DNA from: Amoebidium appalachense
Lineage: Eukaryota > Ichthyosporea
Assembly (NCBI GenBank): GCA_963693365.1
Contig: CAVNZM010000011.1
Location: 5,766,001 to 5,830,000, forward strand
Direction of reading: 5' to 3'
DNA length: 64,000 bases
Shown here: one piece after another, positions 13,723 to 38,179 of the stretch
Numbering within the stretch: position 1 is the stretch's first letter
Layout of the letters: each line of letters begins with the position of its first letter
The notes under the pieces: generated by a model
What the model was told of the DNA's origin: nothing
The model's input: the letters and a program-made list of their open reading frames with translations, nothing else
Database searches by the model: none
Program-made: the position numbers and the translations under genes

Positions 13723-16197
13723 AACACAGCCGTGTGCGCGTATGTGCGTGTGCATGGGTGCCCGCGCACGTGCGCTTGAGTCTGTGTACACACGTATGTA
13801 TATGGGCGTGCGGCATGCATGTGTGCTACGGTGTGTGCGTGTGTGTACGTGCCCGCACGCGTATGTGCGCGCGTGCGCGTGTGTACGTGTGTGTATACGT
13901 TTGTATGTGTGTGTTTTACAAGTGTGTGTGTGTGTGTTTGTGTGTGACACGTGTGTGGGTGTGTGTGTGTGTGTGTGTGTGTGCGTGTGTGTGTGTCTGT
14001 GTGTGTCTGTGTGTGTCTGTGTGGATGGGTGTGTGTGTTTTGGTGTACGATGTGTGTGTGCTTGTGTGTGTGTTTCACGGTGTGTGTATCGGCCAGTTTA
14101 AACTGGAGGGTGTGTGCATGTCACTTTGTCCATGTGTGCTTCACGGGTAGAAATGGATGTGTCAAACACATGTGCGTGTGTGTGTATGTCCCCTCCACCT
14201 CCCCCCCCTCCCCCGGCCCCCCTTCCCCCCTCCCCTCTTGGTTGGAGCGGGGGCACATGTACACTACTACCGAATATTTGTGTTATATAATATCTGAGAA
14301 AAAGGGGAAACGGACGGAGGGTGGGAGGGGCTTTTCCTAGACGGGGATGGAGGGAGGACATAAAGATACATGTGTGTGTGTCGGGGGGGAGGGGGGGGGT
14401 TGTTTGTATGTGTGTAGGGGGGAAGGCGGGAGGGAGGGGGAGGGAGGGGAAAGGGAGGGGGGGGGGGGGGGGGGGGAGGGGAGGAGACGACGGGAGGAGC
14501 TGAGACCAGAGGAGAGAAGAAGAGGCAGGGCCACAAAAATGTCACATGTTATGCAATTTTTTCCCCTCTATGAACTCAATTTTGTGTATGGTATTGTGTG
14601 AGAATGTTTTATTTTTGACAACACTTAAAAGGCCCATGCTGGCAGCTGCAATAGTGGTGGTGGTTGTTCTGATGGGGAGGGGGAGGGGAGAGGGGGGTGG
14701 GGGATTGCACAGCACAAAACAAATTCGGCTCTGGTTACCAGCAGGTGTTAATGGTTAGCTGGTTTCTCCCTTTCTTTCTTTCTTTCTTTTCTTTCTTTCT
14801 TTCTTTTCCTTTTTTTTTTCTGTTTCCCCCCCCCCCCTTTTTTTTTTGAGGGGGAGAAGGGGAGGGGGGGACTTGTCCACCAGTTTCAATCCAATGAATT
14901 TCGAAGGTGTAGGGTGCGTTTGGCCGTGGGAACGGATGGGAGGAAAACTTTCAATGTTGGGAGGCTGTGTTTTCGGGGTGTAGAATCAAGCAGGGAAGTG
15001 GTAGAAAGGTGCCCGGGAGATGGGTGAGAAAGGAAGGAATTATCAGGGCTCAAGGATAAAACGGGGGAAAATGGCTAAAAATTTCTAAGTTTTTTTTTTT
15101 TTTCCGTTACAGGGGGGGAAGGGGGGCGAGGGGGGGGGGGAGGGGGGAGGGAGGGGAGGGGATAGAGAGAGTGTTGTGGGGCGGGACTGGGGGGGGAGGG
15201 AGGTAGGGGGGATGGGGAAGTACAGGGGTGGAAGGAGGATGGGTCGGCCGGGTGTGCATGTGAGCATGCTGGCAAGACATGTATGTTTGTAGGTTTGTAA
15301 AGTATGTGTGTGTGTGCGTGTGTGTGTGCGTGTGCGCGTGTGTGTGTTAATTTGTATTTGTGTGTATATGCACGTATGCCCACTTGTGAGGCTGGGGCAA
15401 AGCTCCGGGCTAATGTGTACTAGCAGCTAGGATTGGTGTGTTAGCATAGCTGAATGCACCCTGAGCACCCGAGCTAGGGTACAGTCGGAGTAGTGAAAAA
15501 CGGTAGCTTATTATGAAAGCATTGGGCTCTCCCGAGGACAAAACGGGGAAAAGATAAAGAAAAAAGTATCATATGGTGCGTGTGTGTGATTGTGCATATG
15601 TGCCGTGCGTGCGTGTGTGTGCATGAATGCATGTGTGCATGTCACAGTGTGTGTGTGTGTGCATTCGTGCCTGTGTGGGCGTGTCCGTGATGCGTGTGTG
15701 TGTGTACACAGTGTGCGTGTGTGTGTGCGAGTGTGTGTGTGTGTGCGCGCGCACGCCAGAGGCACGCCTGGTTAACACGTGCACGTGTGTTTGTGGATAT
15801 GTGTGGTATTTATCGTATCTGTTTTTTTTTTTTTTTTTTTTTTTTTTGGGGGGGGGGGGGGAGGGGAGGAGGAGGGGGGGTTGCAGGAAGGAGGGGGGTG
15901 GGAGGGGTGGGGTGGGGTGGGGGTGGGGTGGGGGTGGGGTGGGGGGGGGGGGGGGAGGGGGGGGGGGCACGGAGAATTGTTTTCGATCTGTGCCCATAAG
16001 GACCTGTGTATTTAGGAAAACGTACACGTATGGGCTGTTACAAACACGGAATACACTGTCTTCAAGTCCGATCAGTCCATATTATTAGGGCTGGTATCGA
16101 AAATTGTGATGAAAAGGAATCCATCGGTCACTTTCGTTCGAATGTTGATAGGTTCTCCAGTGCTAGATATTTTTTAAATACCCTGGCCATGGATTGG
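12744..16197. other. intergenic stretch, repeat-rich, no confident gene
   Basis: The stretch contains complex sequence (12744-13060), C- and G-runs (13064-13262), GT-rich DNA with a pure (GT)n core at 13650-13722, more GT-rich DNA to 14160, G-rich tracts (14380-14480), a TTTC run (14765-14820), G-rich DNA (15111-15240), GT-rich sequence (15290-15770), and a T-run joined to G-rich DNA (15822-15968). Complex sequence at 14880-15070 and 15390-15560 has no coding signal I can support. Confidence 0.5.
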
Positions 16198-16244
16198 TCA
16201 AGCCTTAATAGCAGATAGGATTGCTCAAGCCTTAATAGCAGATA
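16198..16244. repeat. short direct repeat overlapping the methyltransferase stop codon
   Basis: TCAAGCCTTAATAGCAGATA occurs at 16198-16217 and again at 16225-16244. The second copy encodes the last residues and stop of the methyltransferase, so the first is a duplicated 3' end. Confidence 0.9.
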
Positions 16245-17655
16245 CATACAGGTCTACATAGTTGAATGCAAAAACACCAGTGGTGGGGTCGTGAGCCTCC
16301 GGGCACAAATCGACAACCCGCTGTGAAATCGCTCGCCAATCATTTGCTGAGAGGTGTTGAATGAAGGGAACAGCGGGGGCACCGGAGTGAAATGTCATTG
16401 CCATCTCGTCCACACCGTAGTAGTGTTCTGAGCGCTCTTTAAACTCGATGGTGATGTTGGTGAACCCGGCATCCTTTAACAGCTGTTGGATCTGTAAGGG
16501 TGGAAAACAATGAGTCTGTGTTTTTTGCACGCGTACGTGTGCTTGGGTGTGGGCAAGCACATGTGTGCATTGTGTCAAGTCGTGTGGCATGCAGCAGCAG
16601 TCACTGTAATTGTTGGTGCGGGTAACGAAGGTGAACGGTGGAGAGAAGAGGGGGGGGGGGGGGGGGGGGGGGGGGGATGCTAAGTTTCTCGGAGCCTAAG
16701 GGCCATCGGGAGGGAAATGTGGGATGAGGGGGGGAAGGAATCAAAGAATGGGTTGGGTGGCTGAGCAAGTGAGAAAAAGCCCGAAGGAGTAACGTCAAAT
16801 TGAAAAAATAATCCATTGAACAAAAAAAAAGAAGAAAACTACAGCTCTTATCAGGTTAGATTCTGATTTTCTATCACGTGCCCCTTAAAGTTTATGTATT
16901 TTCAGCAGCAGCAAACATACCTTGCTTGGATCCTCCATCTGCGGCACAAGACCATTCAACTTGCGGACGGCCTCCGGTCCGGGCACCCAACCCGCTGTCG
17001 ACTGGGACCGAGAAATCACCTCTTGCGTGGCCTGACGAAGAGCCAGAGTGTGTTTTTGCGCAAACGGCTGGCACGTGGTTGGGAGAACAAACGCCATTTT
17101 CCCGCCCTTTTTCAGCATCTTGCAAACATTCGAGAGGGTGGTTGCTGGGTCTGGCACAAGGTGGAAAGCGAAGCTCGACATTACTACATCTGCATTTCCC
17201 GCAGGGATCGCCTTTGAGACGTAATCGGGGTTGCACGTTCCGGTGGGGTCTTGCACGAAACACAGGTTGGGATATTCCTTTGTCGGGAAACGTGCCCCAG
17301 CGAACACTACCATTTCCTTGGAGATGTCCACACCGACGATTCTCCCACCCTCTGAGCTCAGGTGGTGTGAGAGAATTGAGGTAATCTTTCCGTCGCCACA
17401 ACCATAGTCGATTATCGTTTCTGTTCCTTCGAGTGTTACCATGCGGTAGAAACCACGCAGGCCACCCTGTCTCTGGAGCTCTGACGCGTGGAAGTAGAGA
17501 CGCACGAGCGGTTGCTCGTTCCACCCGCTGAAAGTGGGTGCTTGCTTCTGGGGAATCTTGTTGGGGCCAGCGGAAGTGGATGAGGAAGAAGGCTGTGCGT
17601 GTTGGGAGACATCACAGGCGCGGTCGGTGACGGTGGCAATCATGGTGGGAGACAT
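16225..17655 (-). CDS. class I SAM-dependent methyltransferase (two exons)
   Basis: On the minus strand the exons are 17655-16921 and 16491-16225 (TGA), joined in phase 0 by a GTATGT...TTACAG intron, giving 333 residues. After about 45 polar N-terminal residues rich in Ser, Thr and Gln comes a Rossmann-fold methyltransferase. Motif I is IIDYGCGDGKITSIL, the acidic end of strand 2 is IVGVDISKEMV, strand 4 is NADVVMSSFAFHLVPDPATT, and strand 5 is LKKGGKMAFVLPT. The second exon starts QQLLKDAGFTNITIEF, the usual helix-strand pair after strand 5. The architecture is that of the Methyltransf_11/25 group (trans-aconitate or juvenile-hormone-acid methyltransferase-like small-molecule enzymes), so a carboxyl or other small-molecule acceptor is more likely than nucleic acid. 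The true substrate cannot be read from the sequence. No targeting signal is obvious. The intron (16920-16492) contains a poly-C run on the sense strand. Confidence 0.94.
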
Positions 17656-17754
17656 ATTGTAGTTTGTCAGAGTGAGAGAGAGACGGTTATAATAAGATAA
17701 GCGAAGAAAAAAAAGCTTTGGCTAGATTGTTTTGTGTGTCAACCCCGGGTCCGG

Positions 17755-17763
17755 TTTATATAT
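17755..17763 (-). promoter_or_regulatory. TATA-like element upstream of the methyltransferase
   Basis: ATATATAAA reads on the minus strand about 100 nt before the ATG at 17655, and ATTGG (an inverted CCAAT) lies about 25 nt further upstream. The position suits a core promoter, but no transcription start is known. Confidence 0.35.
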
Positions 17764-19986
<2,223 letters not shown>

Positions 19987-20508
19987 AGGGCTCAACCAGA
20001 TCGGCAGAATTATTCTGCAAAAAGCAAAATATTTATGATAAAAGCAGAATTATGCAAACAGCAGAATTATTCAGCTAAAACAAGTCTATCTGCTCCTGTG
20101 AGCAGAATAATTCTCGCTTTTTTTGGAATGATTCTACTAAAAGCAGAAAGATTTTGCTAAAAGCAGAGCTGATCTACTAAAAGCAAAATGATTCTGCTTT
20201 TTGCAAAATAATTGATTGTGCCTTATTTGCAGAACAAATCTGCTTAGAACAGAATAGTTCTGCTTTTGCAGAAATTTCTCGCTTTCCGTGGAATAATTCT
20301 GCTAAAAGCAGAAAAACTTTGCTAAAAGCAGAGCTAATCTACTAAAACCAAAACGATTCTGCTTTTTGCAAAATAATTGATTGTGCCTTTACAGAACAAT
20401 TCTGCTTAGAACGGAATACTTTTGCTTTTGCAGACTATTTTAAATTTCCATTAAGCATAATATAATTCTGCTTGGAGCAAGCTGACTCTGCCGATGTGGT
20501 TGGGCCCT
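19987..20508. mobile_element. non-autonomous element with 24-bp terminal inverted repeats (MITE-like), 522 bp
   Basis: The left end AGGGCTCAACCAGATCGGCA... (19987-20010) and the reverse complement of the right end (20485-20508, AGGGCCCAACCACATCGGCA...) match at 21 of 24 positions. The interior is A/T-rich, codes for nothing and is built from variants of AAAAGCAGAA and its complement TTCTGCTTTT, including two tandem copies of a unit of about 165 bp (20111-20275 and 20276-20435). A clear target-site duplication is not visible next to the ends, so the superfamily stays open. It is the only stretch of this composition in the window. Confidence 0.7.
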
Positions 20509-20954
20509 ACACAGCGCCACATGAACACAATTTACACATAGTCGCAAACACACACCGGCGTAGACATGCACAGTGCCGCACCATGATGATAAACATGCAC
20601 GCACAACACGAGTCCACAACCATGTGCACGGACACGCACACATGCGAGTGAAGGTGCACGCACGCACACGGAGATACACACACACACAGATAGACACCGA
20701 GGTCACACTCACACACGTACACAGTGTCGCACGCACACACACGCATAAATGTACATACACACAAACACACACTGACACGCACGCACACGCACAAGCATAC
20801 ACACACACATGTACACACCAACCGTGGGACACACGTGCACACGCACGAACACACACACGCGCGCACACACACACACACGCACACAGGCACACAGACACCC
20901 ACACACACACACACACACATACACACGGGCACACACACCCACACACACACACCA

Positions 20955-20986
<32 letters not shown>

Positions 20987-21110
20987 ACACACACACACAC
21001 GTGACACAAGCACACACACACACACATACAAACACACACACACACACACAAACACACACAAACACACACGCACAGACACGCGCGCGCACGCGCACACACA
21101 CACACACACG

Positions 21111-21169
<59 letters not shown>

Positions 21170-22564
21170 CCACACACACACACACGAACGAAGCACGTAC
21201 ATGTATACGTACACACAAAGTACACACGGAGCAGACTCCTATAGCCACATGTAAACATTACATATGATCATCATCATATGCACCATGTCGATTTCGACGC
21301 GAACTTGCAATTGAGTTCTCACACGTACTGACGGTGTGCACGCGCTGCGATGAACTTTACGTTCGCTGCAGGCGGGTTTACACTCTCGCGACAGCGTGCA
21401 TGCTTTCTGTCGCGGCGCCTCGACGGTTCGATAGAGTCCAGTGTTCGCTGAATGTGTAAGGAAAAATAAGGAGCCATCTCAGTAGGTGGCAGAATTGAGT
21501 TCCACTACGACACTTCTGGTGCACACAGGTCATCATGCAAAAACGAGTTAAGACGTACATATCTTTAGTGTGCTGTACACGCTGCCTACAAACACCGACA
21601 TGTAATTTCTTTTCCCTATGCCGCCCCGTTTGCTGAATTAGCGGCTTGCTTCTATACTGACACGCACGGGGCAATGAATCATCAGTTTTTCCGAACGCGC
21701 AGGTCCGCCAGAGTGACTGACTACACCCATGCCAACGCCCCGCCCACGTGAACGGGATCGATCTAGTATCCTGCTATAAATGATTATATCGTTGGTTGTC
21801 AGTGATCAATCTTGTGATCGGATAAAACTGACCAATCAAGAACGCCAATATGTCGAATAGATCGGCCCGGATTGGCGGATGGCATACGTGCGCGGTAAGC
21901 TCCCCATCCCAGTGTAGGCCCTCGTGCAGGCTCCCCGTGATTACGCGTTTGTTTTGTTTAACTTTAACTATAATAAGCAGTCTTTTCCCCCCTGTTGCAT
22001 TAGTGTATGGCAGAGCGTGAATTCTCTATGTTAGTTTTTCCTAGCTAATTTGCACTGTACTGCATGCATTTTCATATTCAGCTGTTTGGCTTTCAAAAAG
22101 AACGAAGCTCACGGAGCCTCGGTTACGTTCGTCACATGATTTGGATACTGCAGCCTGCCTAACGCTTTTTGGCTCTCGATCGCGAGCTCCAGTATAAAGC
22201 AAACGCCATAGAAATGTCACAATGAGCACATAATTTCACGATAAGACTTAAAATACATGTACATGATCGTTTTGTGTATCTAATATTCCTCCACAAGAAA
22301 AACTCACAACTCAGCTTGCCGAGTAGATGCTCAAGTTGACCCAAAACGACCAGCAAGTCGACGCATTACCTGCAGCTATTTCCGAGTATACTATTTTTCT
22401 GTTGAAAGCTCGGGAAAGAACAAATGCCATTCACCTCTGTAGTTGCATCTCGGAAAGTCGAGCTGCTGTGGTTTTACGTTTAGTCTGCTAATGGCACCCA
22501 GAAAGACTTGCAACGTTTACACGTGAATAAACACATAGTTGTCCCCAACACCACGACAAAAGAA
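20509..22564. other. intergenic stretch: degenerate CA-rich DNA, then complex sequence
   Basis: 20570-21190 is a long imperfect CA-rich region (ACACGC, ACACAG and ACAAAC variants) with a purer core at about 21110-21168. 21200-22564 is complex sequence and probably includes the promoter of the exonuclease-like gene. I see no further coding region. Confidence 0.5.
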
Positions 22565-23224
22565 ATGGCGTCCCCTTCTATTCGAATTCGTGCTCTAAGC
22601 TGCCAAATGGTGCTATGTGCCGGAAACACAGAGGAGGTCATACGTGTTTCAGTTGTCGACTACAACTTCGACGTGATTTACGACGAAATCGTTCGGCCCC
22701 GATACGACGTGATCGATTTCCACACAGAAGTTACAGGCATCACCCCAGCCTCTCTACTTCATGCAAAACCTTACAACGCTGTGGTATGGGATGTTCTTCA
22801 CCTTTTACGTGGTGGATGTATTGTCGTTGGCCATTCCCTGTTGCAGTATTTCGATGCGTTGGAGTATCACCCAAGCCGTTTCTGTGTGCGAGACACGCAA
22901 ACGTACCCTTCGTTTCAGTCTGCGACTGGTCTGATGGCAGCGCCTCTGCAAGACACGTGCAGGAAAATTCTAAACGTTGGCTTGGACACTATGCGAGAAC
23001 GTCGCGGGGGTATTCATAGCGCACCGGAGGATGCGATTTTGGCAATGATGCTATACATGAAAGTTAAGAAGGAGTGGGAGGGTATGTTGCGCATGGGTCG
23101 GGGGGTGTATTCGGAATTTCGGTCCAGGCGGGATGTGGAAAACCAGGCCCGAGGGCTGCAGATGAGCTCATATGAAGCGGCTTGCCACCGTGGCAAGACA
23201 GATTTGCTCCCCCTCTGTGCTTGA
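22565..23224 (+). CDS. REXO4/ISG20-like DEDDh exonuclease homologue lacking catalytic residues
   Basis: This is a single 219-codon exon with ATG in a strong context (GAAATGG) and TGA at 23222-23224. The fold is that of the REXO4/ISG20 branch of DEDDh 3'-5' exonucleases: an Exo I strand, TEVTGITPASL, the Exo II segment VVGHSLLQYFDAL, then RDTQTYPSF, the Exo III segment HSAPEDAILAM and the REXO4-like MKVKKEWE. The metal-binding residues are eroded. Exo I reads ALSCQMV where the family has ALDCEMV (Asp to Ser, Glu to Gln), and the Exo II Asp (GHxLxND) is Tyr, while the Exo III His and Asp remain. Three of four metal ligands are gone, so nuclease activity is unlikely. The fold-shaping residues are kept and the frame is intact, which argues for a retained non-catalytic role such as RNA or ribosome-precursor binding. 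It is intronless, unlike its neighbours, so it may be a retrocopy of an active paralogue. Confidence 0.87.
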   Translation: MASPSIRIRALSCQMVLCAGNTEEVIRVSVVDYNFDVIYDEIVRPRYDVIDFHTEVTGITPASLLHAKPYNAVVWDVLHLLRGGCIVVGHSLLQYFDALEYHPSRFCVRDTQTYPSFQSATGLMAAPLQDTCRKILNVGLDTMRERRGGIHSAPEDAILAMMLYMKVKKEWEGMLRMGRGVYSEFRSRRDVENQARGLQMSSYEAACHRGKTDLLPLCA

Positions 23225-23274
23225 GATTTTTTTTGTATAAGTTCCGTTTACGTCATATGGTTAAAAAGAAGATC

Positions 23275-23280
23275 AATAAA
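23275..23280 (+). promoter_or_regulatory. AATAAA polyadenylation signal of the exonuclease-like gene
   Basis: A canonical AATAAA lies 50 nt after the stop codon on the coding strand. Confidence 0.6.
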
Positions 23281-23488
23281 ATGCTGCCTGCCAGTGGTAT
23301 GCACGCACCATCTTCATTCATGATCTTTGTCTGAGCGAATCAAGTGTGCTGTACTACATACCGAGTTGGTTTTGTGTGCGTGCGTGCGTGCATGTGTGAG
23401 TGCGTGTGCTGTGCGATGTGTGCATTGTGCGTGTGCATGTGCGTGTGCGTTTGCGTGTGTGTGTGCCTGTGCGTACGCATGTGTGTGT

Positions 23489-23559
<71 letters not shown>

Positions 23560-24488
23560 TGTGTGTCCATGTGCATGTGCGTGTGCATGTGCGTGTGCGT
23601 GTGCATGTGTGCGCGCGTGCGTGTACGTGTGCGTGCTCGCGCGTTCGACTGTGTGTGTGGGTGTACACGCATGTGACTGTGTTCGTGTCAACACCGTGGT
23701 GGTTACGGTGTTGGCTTTTTCTTGGAGAAGGGCCGGGGGGCAAGGGGGGGGGGGGGGGGGGGGTTCTTGCCGGGGGGGGGTCCCTCCCTCAGTGTGGAAA
23801 CTAGAACACACCTGACTAGCACGAGTGTGCTCTGACAGTATATTAGCCTGTTTGCGTGTAAGTTGTGTGTATGTGCCTTTCAGTGTACTTTGTTGGTTTT
23901 AAACCAGTTAGGTGGCAGGCAGTACGGGCAAGGAGCCCGGGGGGGGGAGGAGGGGGGGAGGGGGGGGGGGGGGGAGAGGGAGGGGGGGGGGGGGGGGAGG
24001 GGAGGAGGGAAAGAACGGGATGTACATGTGCTCTAAATCACTCCTTCTATACGCTGGTGATAAAGCTCTACTAACAATTGCATTGCACCCCTGCTCGGAA
24101 AAGCCCAAAACCCCTTGAGTATTTAAATTTCAGAACCATTCTTTTTCAATGATTTTTTTTTGCAACTGAATGAACGTCTACGGGGCAATTCACGCAGTCT
24201 GCAAAATGTTATATCAGCCCTCGTGGCATCATCATGACTTGCTGTGGTCAGCTCAGCCTCGGGTGTCTCTCCGTCCTTTCCCCCCCCCCCCCCCCCCCCC
24301 CCCCTCCCCCCTCCCCCCCCCCCCCCCCCCCCCCTCCCCCCCCCCCCCCCCCCTTCAACCCCCCCCCCCCACCCCCCCTTCAACCCCCCCCCCCTCCCCC
24401 AGTACCCCCTTCCAACCCAAACCCTCGGGGACACCCTCCAGGGCCCCTCTTCCCCAGAGATCAACCCCTTGCGGAAATCATGGTCCCC

Positions 24489-24532
<44 letters not shown>

Positions 24533-25037
24533 CCCCCTGCCCTCCCTCCCCGGTGCCCCGCCCCGGCCCCCACCCCCGCCTCCGCCCCCATCCCCCCAAC
24601 TTGCAACCCCCCCCCCCCCCCCCCCCCCCCCCTCCCCGCCCCTTCTTCCCTCCCTTCCCCAAAGAGCTCTGTACACAAACGCTTTCTAGCACAAAAGCCT
24701 GCAACGATTAGTACTTCAAGTTGTGATGCATGCAGTTATGGCTCCGAACAACCAAGATCTGGAACAGATATCTCGGGAATTTTAAGCAACTTCACGATGA
24801 GATTAGGAATAAAAAACTTAAAAAAAAAGGAGAAATAATCCATCTGCATTATTTATCATATAACGGTTTGTGTAAACACCATAGGCTAAGCATGAGACTT
24901 TGATAGCTGTTGTTAACTTTGCACAAGTCATGCACCTAAATCTTATGCCTGCGGTGCCTTTCGGGTGCATTTGTGAATCACAGCCATGCTTAGGGCCCCC
25001 CCCCCCCCCCCCCCCTCCCCCCCCCCCCCCCCCCCCC

Positions 25038-25085
<48 letters not shown>

Positions 25086-25198
25086 GCTGGGCCTTCGGAA
25101 GACGAAGTATCCGGGCTAATGTGCTTGTCCGTGCGTGTAATATGTGTGTGCTAGTACTATGTGGTGCATGCCCATGCGCACACCATTTTTTTTGTGAC

Positions 25199-25252
<54 letters not shown>

Positions 25253-25283
25253 GCATACTGTGTGCACCTGTAGGTGTGTTTGG

Positions 25284-25321
<38 letters not shown>

Positions 25322-25750
25322 ATGCGTGTGGGTGTATATGTGTGTGCATGTGTGTGTGTGTGCATGCGTGCGGGTGTACATGTGTGTGTTCATGTGTGTG
25401 GGTGTGCACCTAGGGGTGTGGCTTTTGTGTGTGTTTTCGAGTATGTGTGGCATTGTGTGTGTGTGACGTGTGCGTGGGAGTGGGCCCAGGGGGAAGGGAG
25501 GGGGGAAGAAGGAGGGGCATTTTTAGAACCTGTTTTTGTCTTCAGAGTTAAAAGTAGAGAAGATTCACATTCCAAAACACTTCGATGTTTGGACACATCA
25601 CTTTGAAGATCAACGACTTTTTTTTTTTCGGTGGAAAACCGGGCCTTTTGGAACTTCAGAGTCTTTTCAAATCCGGTGTTCACTGACTTCGATATATTTC
25701 CATTCATTCTCCACGACCAGCGTGTTATGATTCCAGGCATTAACGAAAAC

Positions 25751-25799
<49 letters not shown>

Positions 25800-26234
25800 C
25801 GGCCTCAAAATAAAATAAAATAAAAGATTGTCAAGACTCCACTACTCGTGTTGTGTGTGTGTTCACACCGCAGAATGCTCTTCTTAGAATCGACAAAAAG
25901 GGGATCGTACATGCCATCTTATGTCTTTGGTAATTAGGTTAAGTTACACAATCCTCCTTGCCCATTTAAACTACTATCACAAAATGTGACTAACGCGAGA
26001 CAGGCATTAACTTCCTTTCGATCGTCGGAGATACACTTTAGTACGCAACACAGCATTAATTTTCTACATATCTCACAAAATACCCCCCCACACCCTGAAT
26101 TTCTGGTACGTTGAACATATACTGACAGTCCAAATTGCGCAAGAGCCATCCATCATTCGCTCATCAAATAGATACAAAAAACACTGCCTTCAACATACAT
26201 ACACATACATGCCGTTAGATTTCATGCATTATAT
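23281..26234. other. intergenic stretch: GT-rich, poly-G, poly-C and GT blocks
   Basis: GT-rich DNA (23370-23690, pure core 23495-23555), G-runs (23743-24010), a C-run complex (24280-24650), poly-C (24988-25083) and GT-rich DNA (25200-25470) alternate with complex islands at 23780-23935, 24010-24270, 24665-24985, 25540-25755 and 25840-26234. The island at 25880-25932 has an open plus-strand frame behind a CCGCAG, but no gene can be supported. The last island includes the 3' flank of the kinase gene. Confidence 0.5.
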
Positions 26235-36456
<10,222 letters not shown>

Positions 36457-36714
36457 CTGCACGGGTTTGGAAGACCAGGCTCGCAGTTCAAATGGTATTT
36501 GAGAGAACAGCCTGGGATATGAAGGAAGAGTTAGTGGTTGCCGGTTTTTTTCGTTTTTTTTTCTTTTTTCTTTTTTCCTTTTTGTTTTTTGGTTGGGTTG
36601 GGGGGGAGCGAAGAGGAGTGCATAGTTACGAAGCACACATTTACGACGGACAACACAAAAGATAAGGAGAGCGAGGGAAGGGGGGCGCTGGGGGGGGGGG
36701 GGGGGGGGGGGGGG

Positions 36715-36823
36715 TTTGAGATGCGGAACACGGTATAAAGTACGCATACACGACGAGAAGCATGGTGCAGGACACATGCAAAGGCAAACATTCAAGTATG
36801 CAACATCAGCCATGCGCACAGTA
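36715..36823 (+). repeat. dispersed repeat, copy A, adjoining poly-G
   Basis: 109 bp next to a G-run (36691-36714) is about 95% identical, in inverted orientation, to 61311-61419. Further diverged relatives are seen at 31365-31465 and, for the outer part only, near 61660-61760, 4325-4372 and 63605-63650. In copies A and B the boundary with the homopolymer falls at the same place, so the G/C run belongs to the repeat unit. Confidence 0.85.
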
Positions 36824-37897
36824 TACGTCATAAGCAGAGCCCATCTTCAGGGAGGCCCCAAGTCATCAATTGCGTCTGAGTTTCGACCCCTTAGCCCGCA
36901 TATATACGACTCTCCAACTCAGACAGCAGCATCAACTGAACTTGGGAGGGTCAACCCGTCTTGATCAAAGACGAGCAGGGTTGCTTACGCAAGCAAGGTG
37001 AGCAAAACGGTGAAGATGTGCTTGCAAACTAATGCAGTGCAGCTAAAAATGCGTATGTGCTTACAGATGCACGACACAGAGCAACCATGCCGGTTGCATG
37101 GAAGTAAAGGGGGGGGGGGGGGGGGGAGGGGAGGGGAGCGGGGGGACAGTAGTTATTTAACAAAGAACGGCAACAAAAAAGACATTGGGGGGGAAGGGGT
37201 ATTGTATATGTCTGTGGGGGGGGGGAGGAGAGGGAGAAACTATGTCATTAGGAGGAGGAAGTGAAGACCATAAGGGAAAGCTGTAGTTTAGGAAAGGGGG
37301 GAGGGGAATATTAAACAAAGACAGACACAAGAAAAGTACGTGAAAACTGTTTGGCGGAAGCGTCGCATGGCGCACCAACTCTGATCCACCTTGACAGAGG
37401 ACATTGAATGAAACACAGATAAATGCACGGGGGGTCAAAATGTTACTGGTAAAGACAAATAAGCAACACATCTGTGCACAAGCCAACACCTAATTGCGGA
37501 GACAAAAGGTAATTATTACACACACACGTGTACAGCCACACAGGCATACATAAGTTTTAACACACAAACAAGGCACAAGCGAAAAATGCATACGCCCCCA
37601 CACAAAACCACACAGGCACACGGGCATCCACAAAATTACACAAGCGACAGCAGTTACCATGAGTAGCCTTAAGAAACACACAGCATATTCCGTTCAAGTA
37701 CAGACACAGAACACGTGCCACGATCTAGCAAAAGCACATACAAAAGCGGCGTCAGCAAGCAAGAACCCACATATATACCTGCCCGTGCATGCGCACGCTG
37801 GATGGGAAGCTGTGCATTCGTGCGGACGCATGCCAATACTCTCATCCATACACGTACACACACGCATACACTCACCCACAGACGAATACACACACAC

Positions 37898-37936
<39 letters not shown>

Positions 37937-38179
37937 ACACACAGGCACATCGACAGACTTGATGTAATTCGCACTTGAATACGGTTGGTTGCTTGCATAC
38001 ACATCCACTTGCAAAGCACGCACACAAGGCGAGGGTGAGTGAAAGACCAGATCACAGCCAGTACAAAAAGGCATTCATCCTAGTTCTACACTGTTGAACA
38101 AACGAGCAGAATATCTACACGAATTTTGAAGTACAAGCACACAACCATACCACAAACGCACAACCTGGGTTCCACTCAC

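Noticed and set aside
16885-17384. Long frames on the plus strand and in the second minus frame over the methyltransferase
   Set aside because: They are shadow frames of the methyltransferase exon and lack its conserved motifs.
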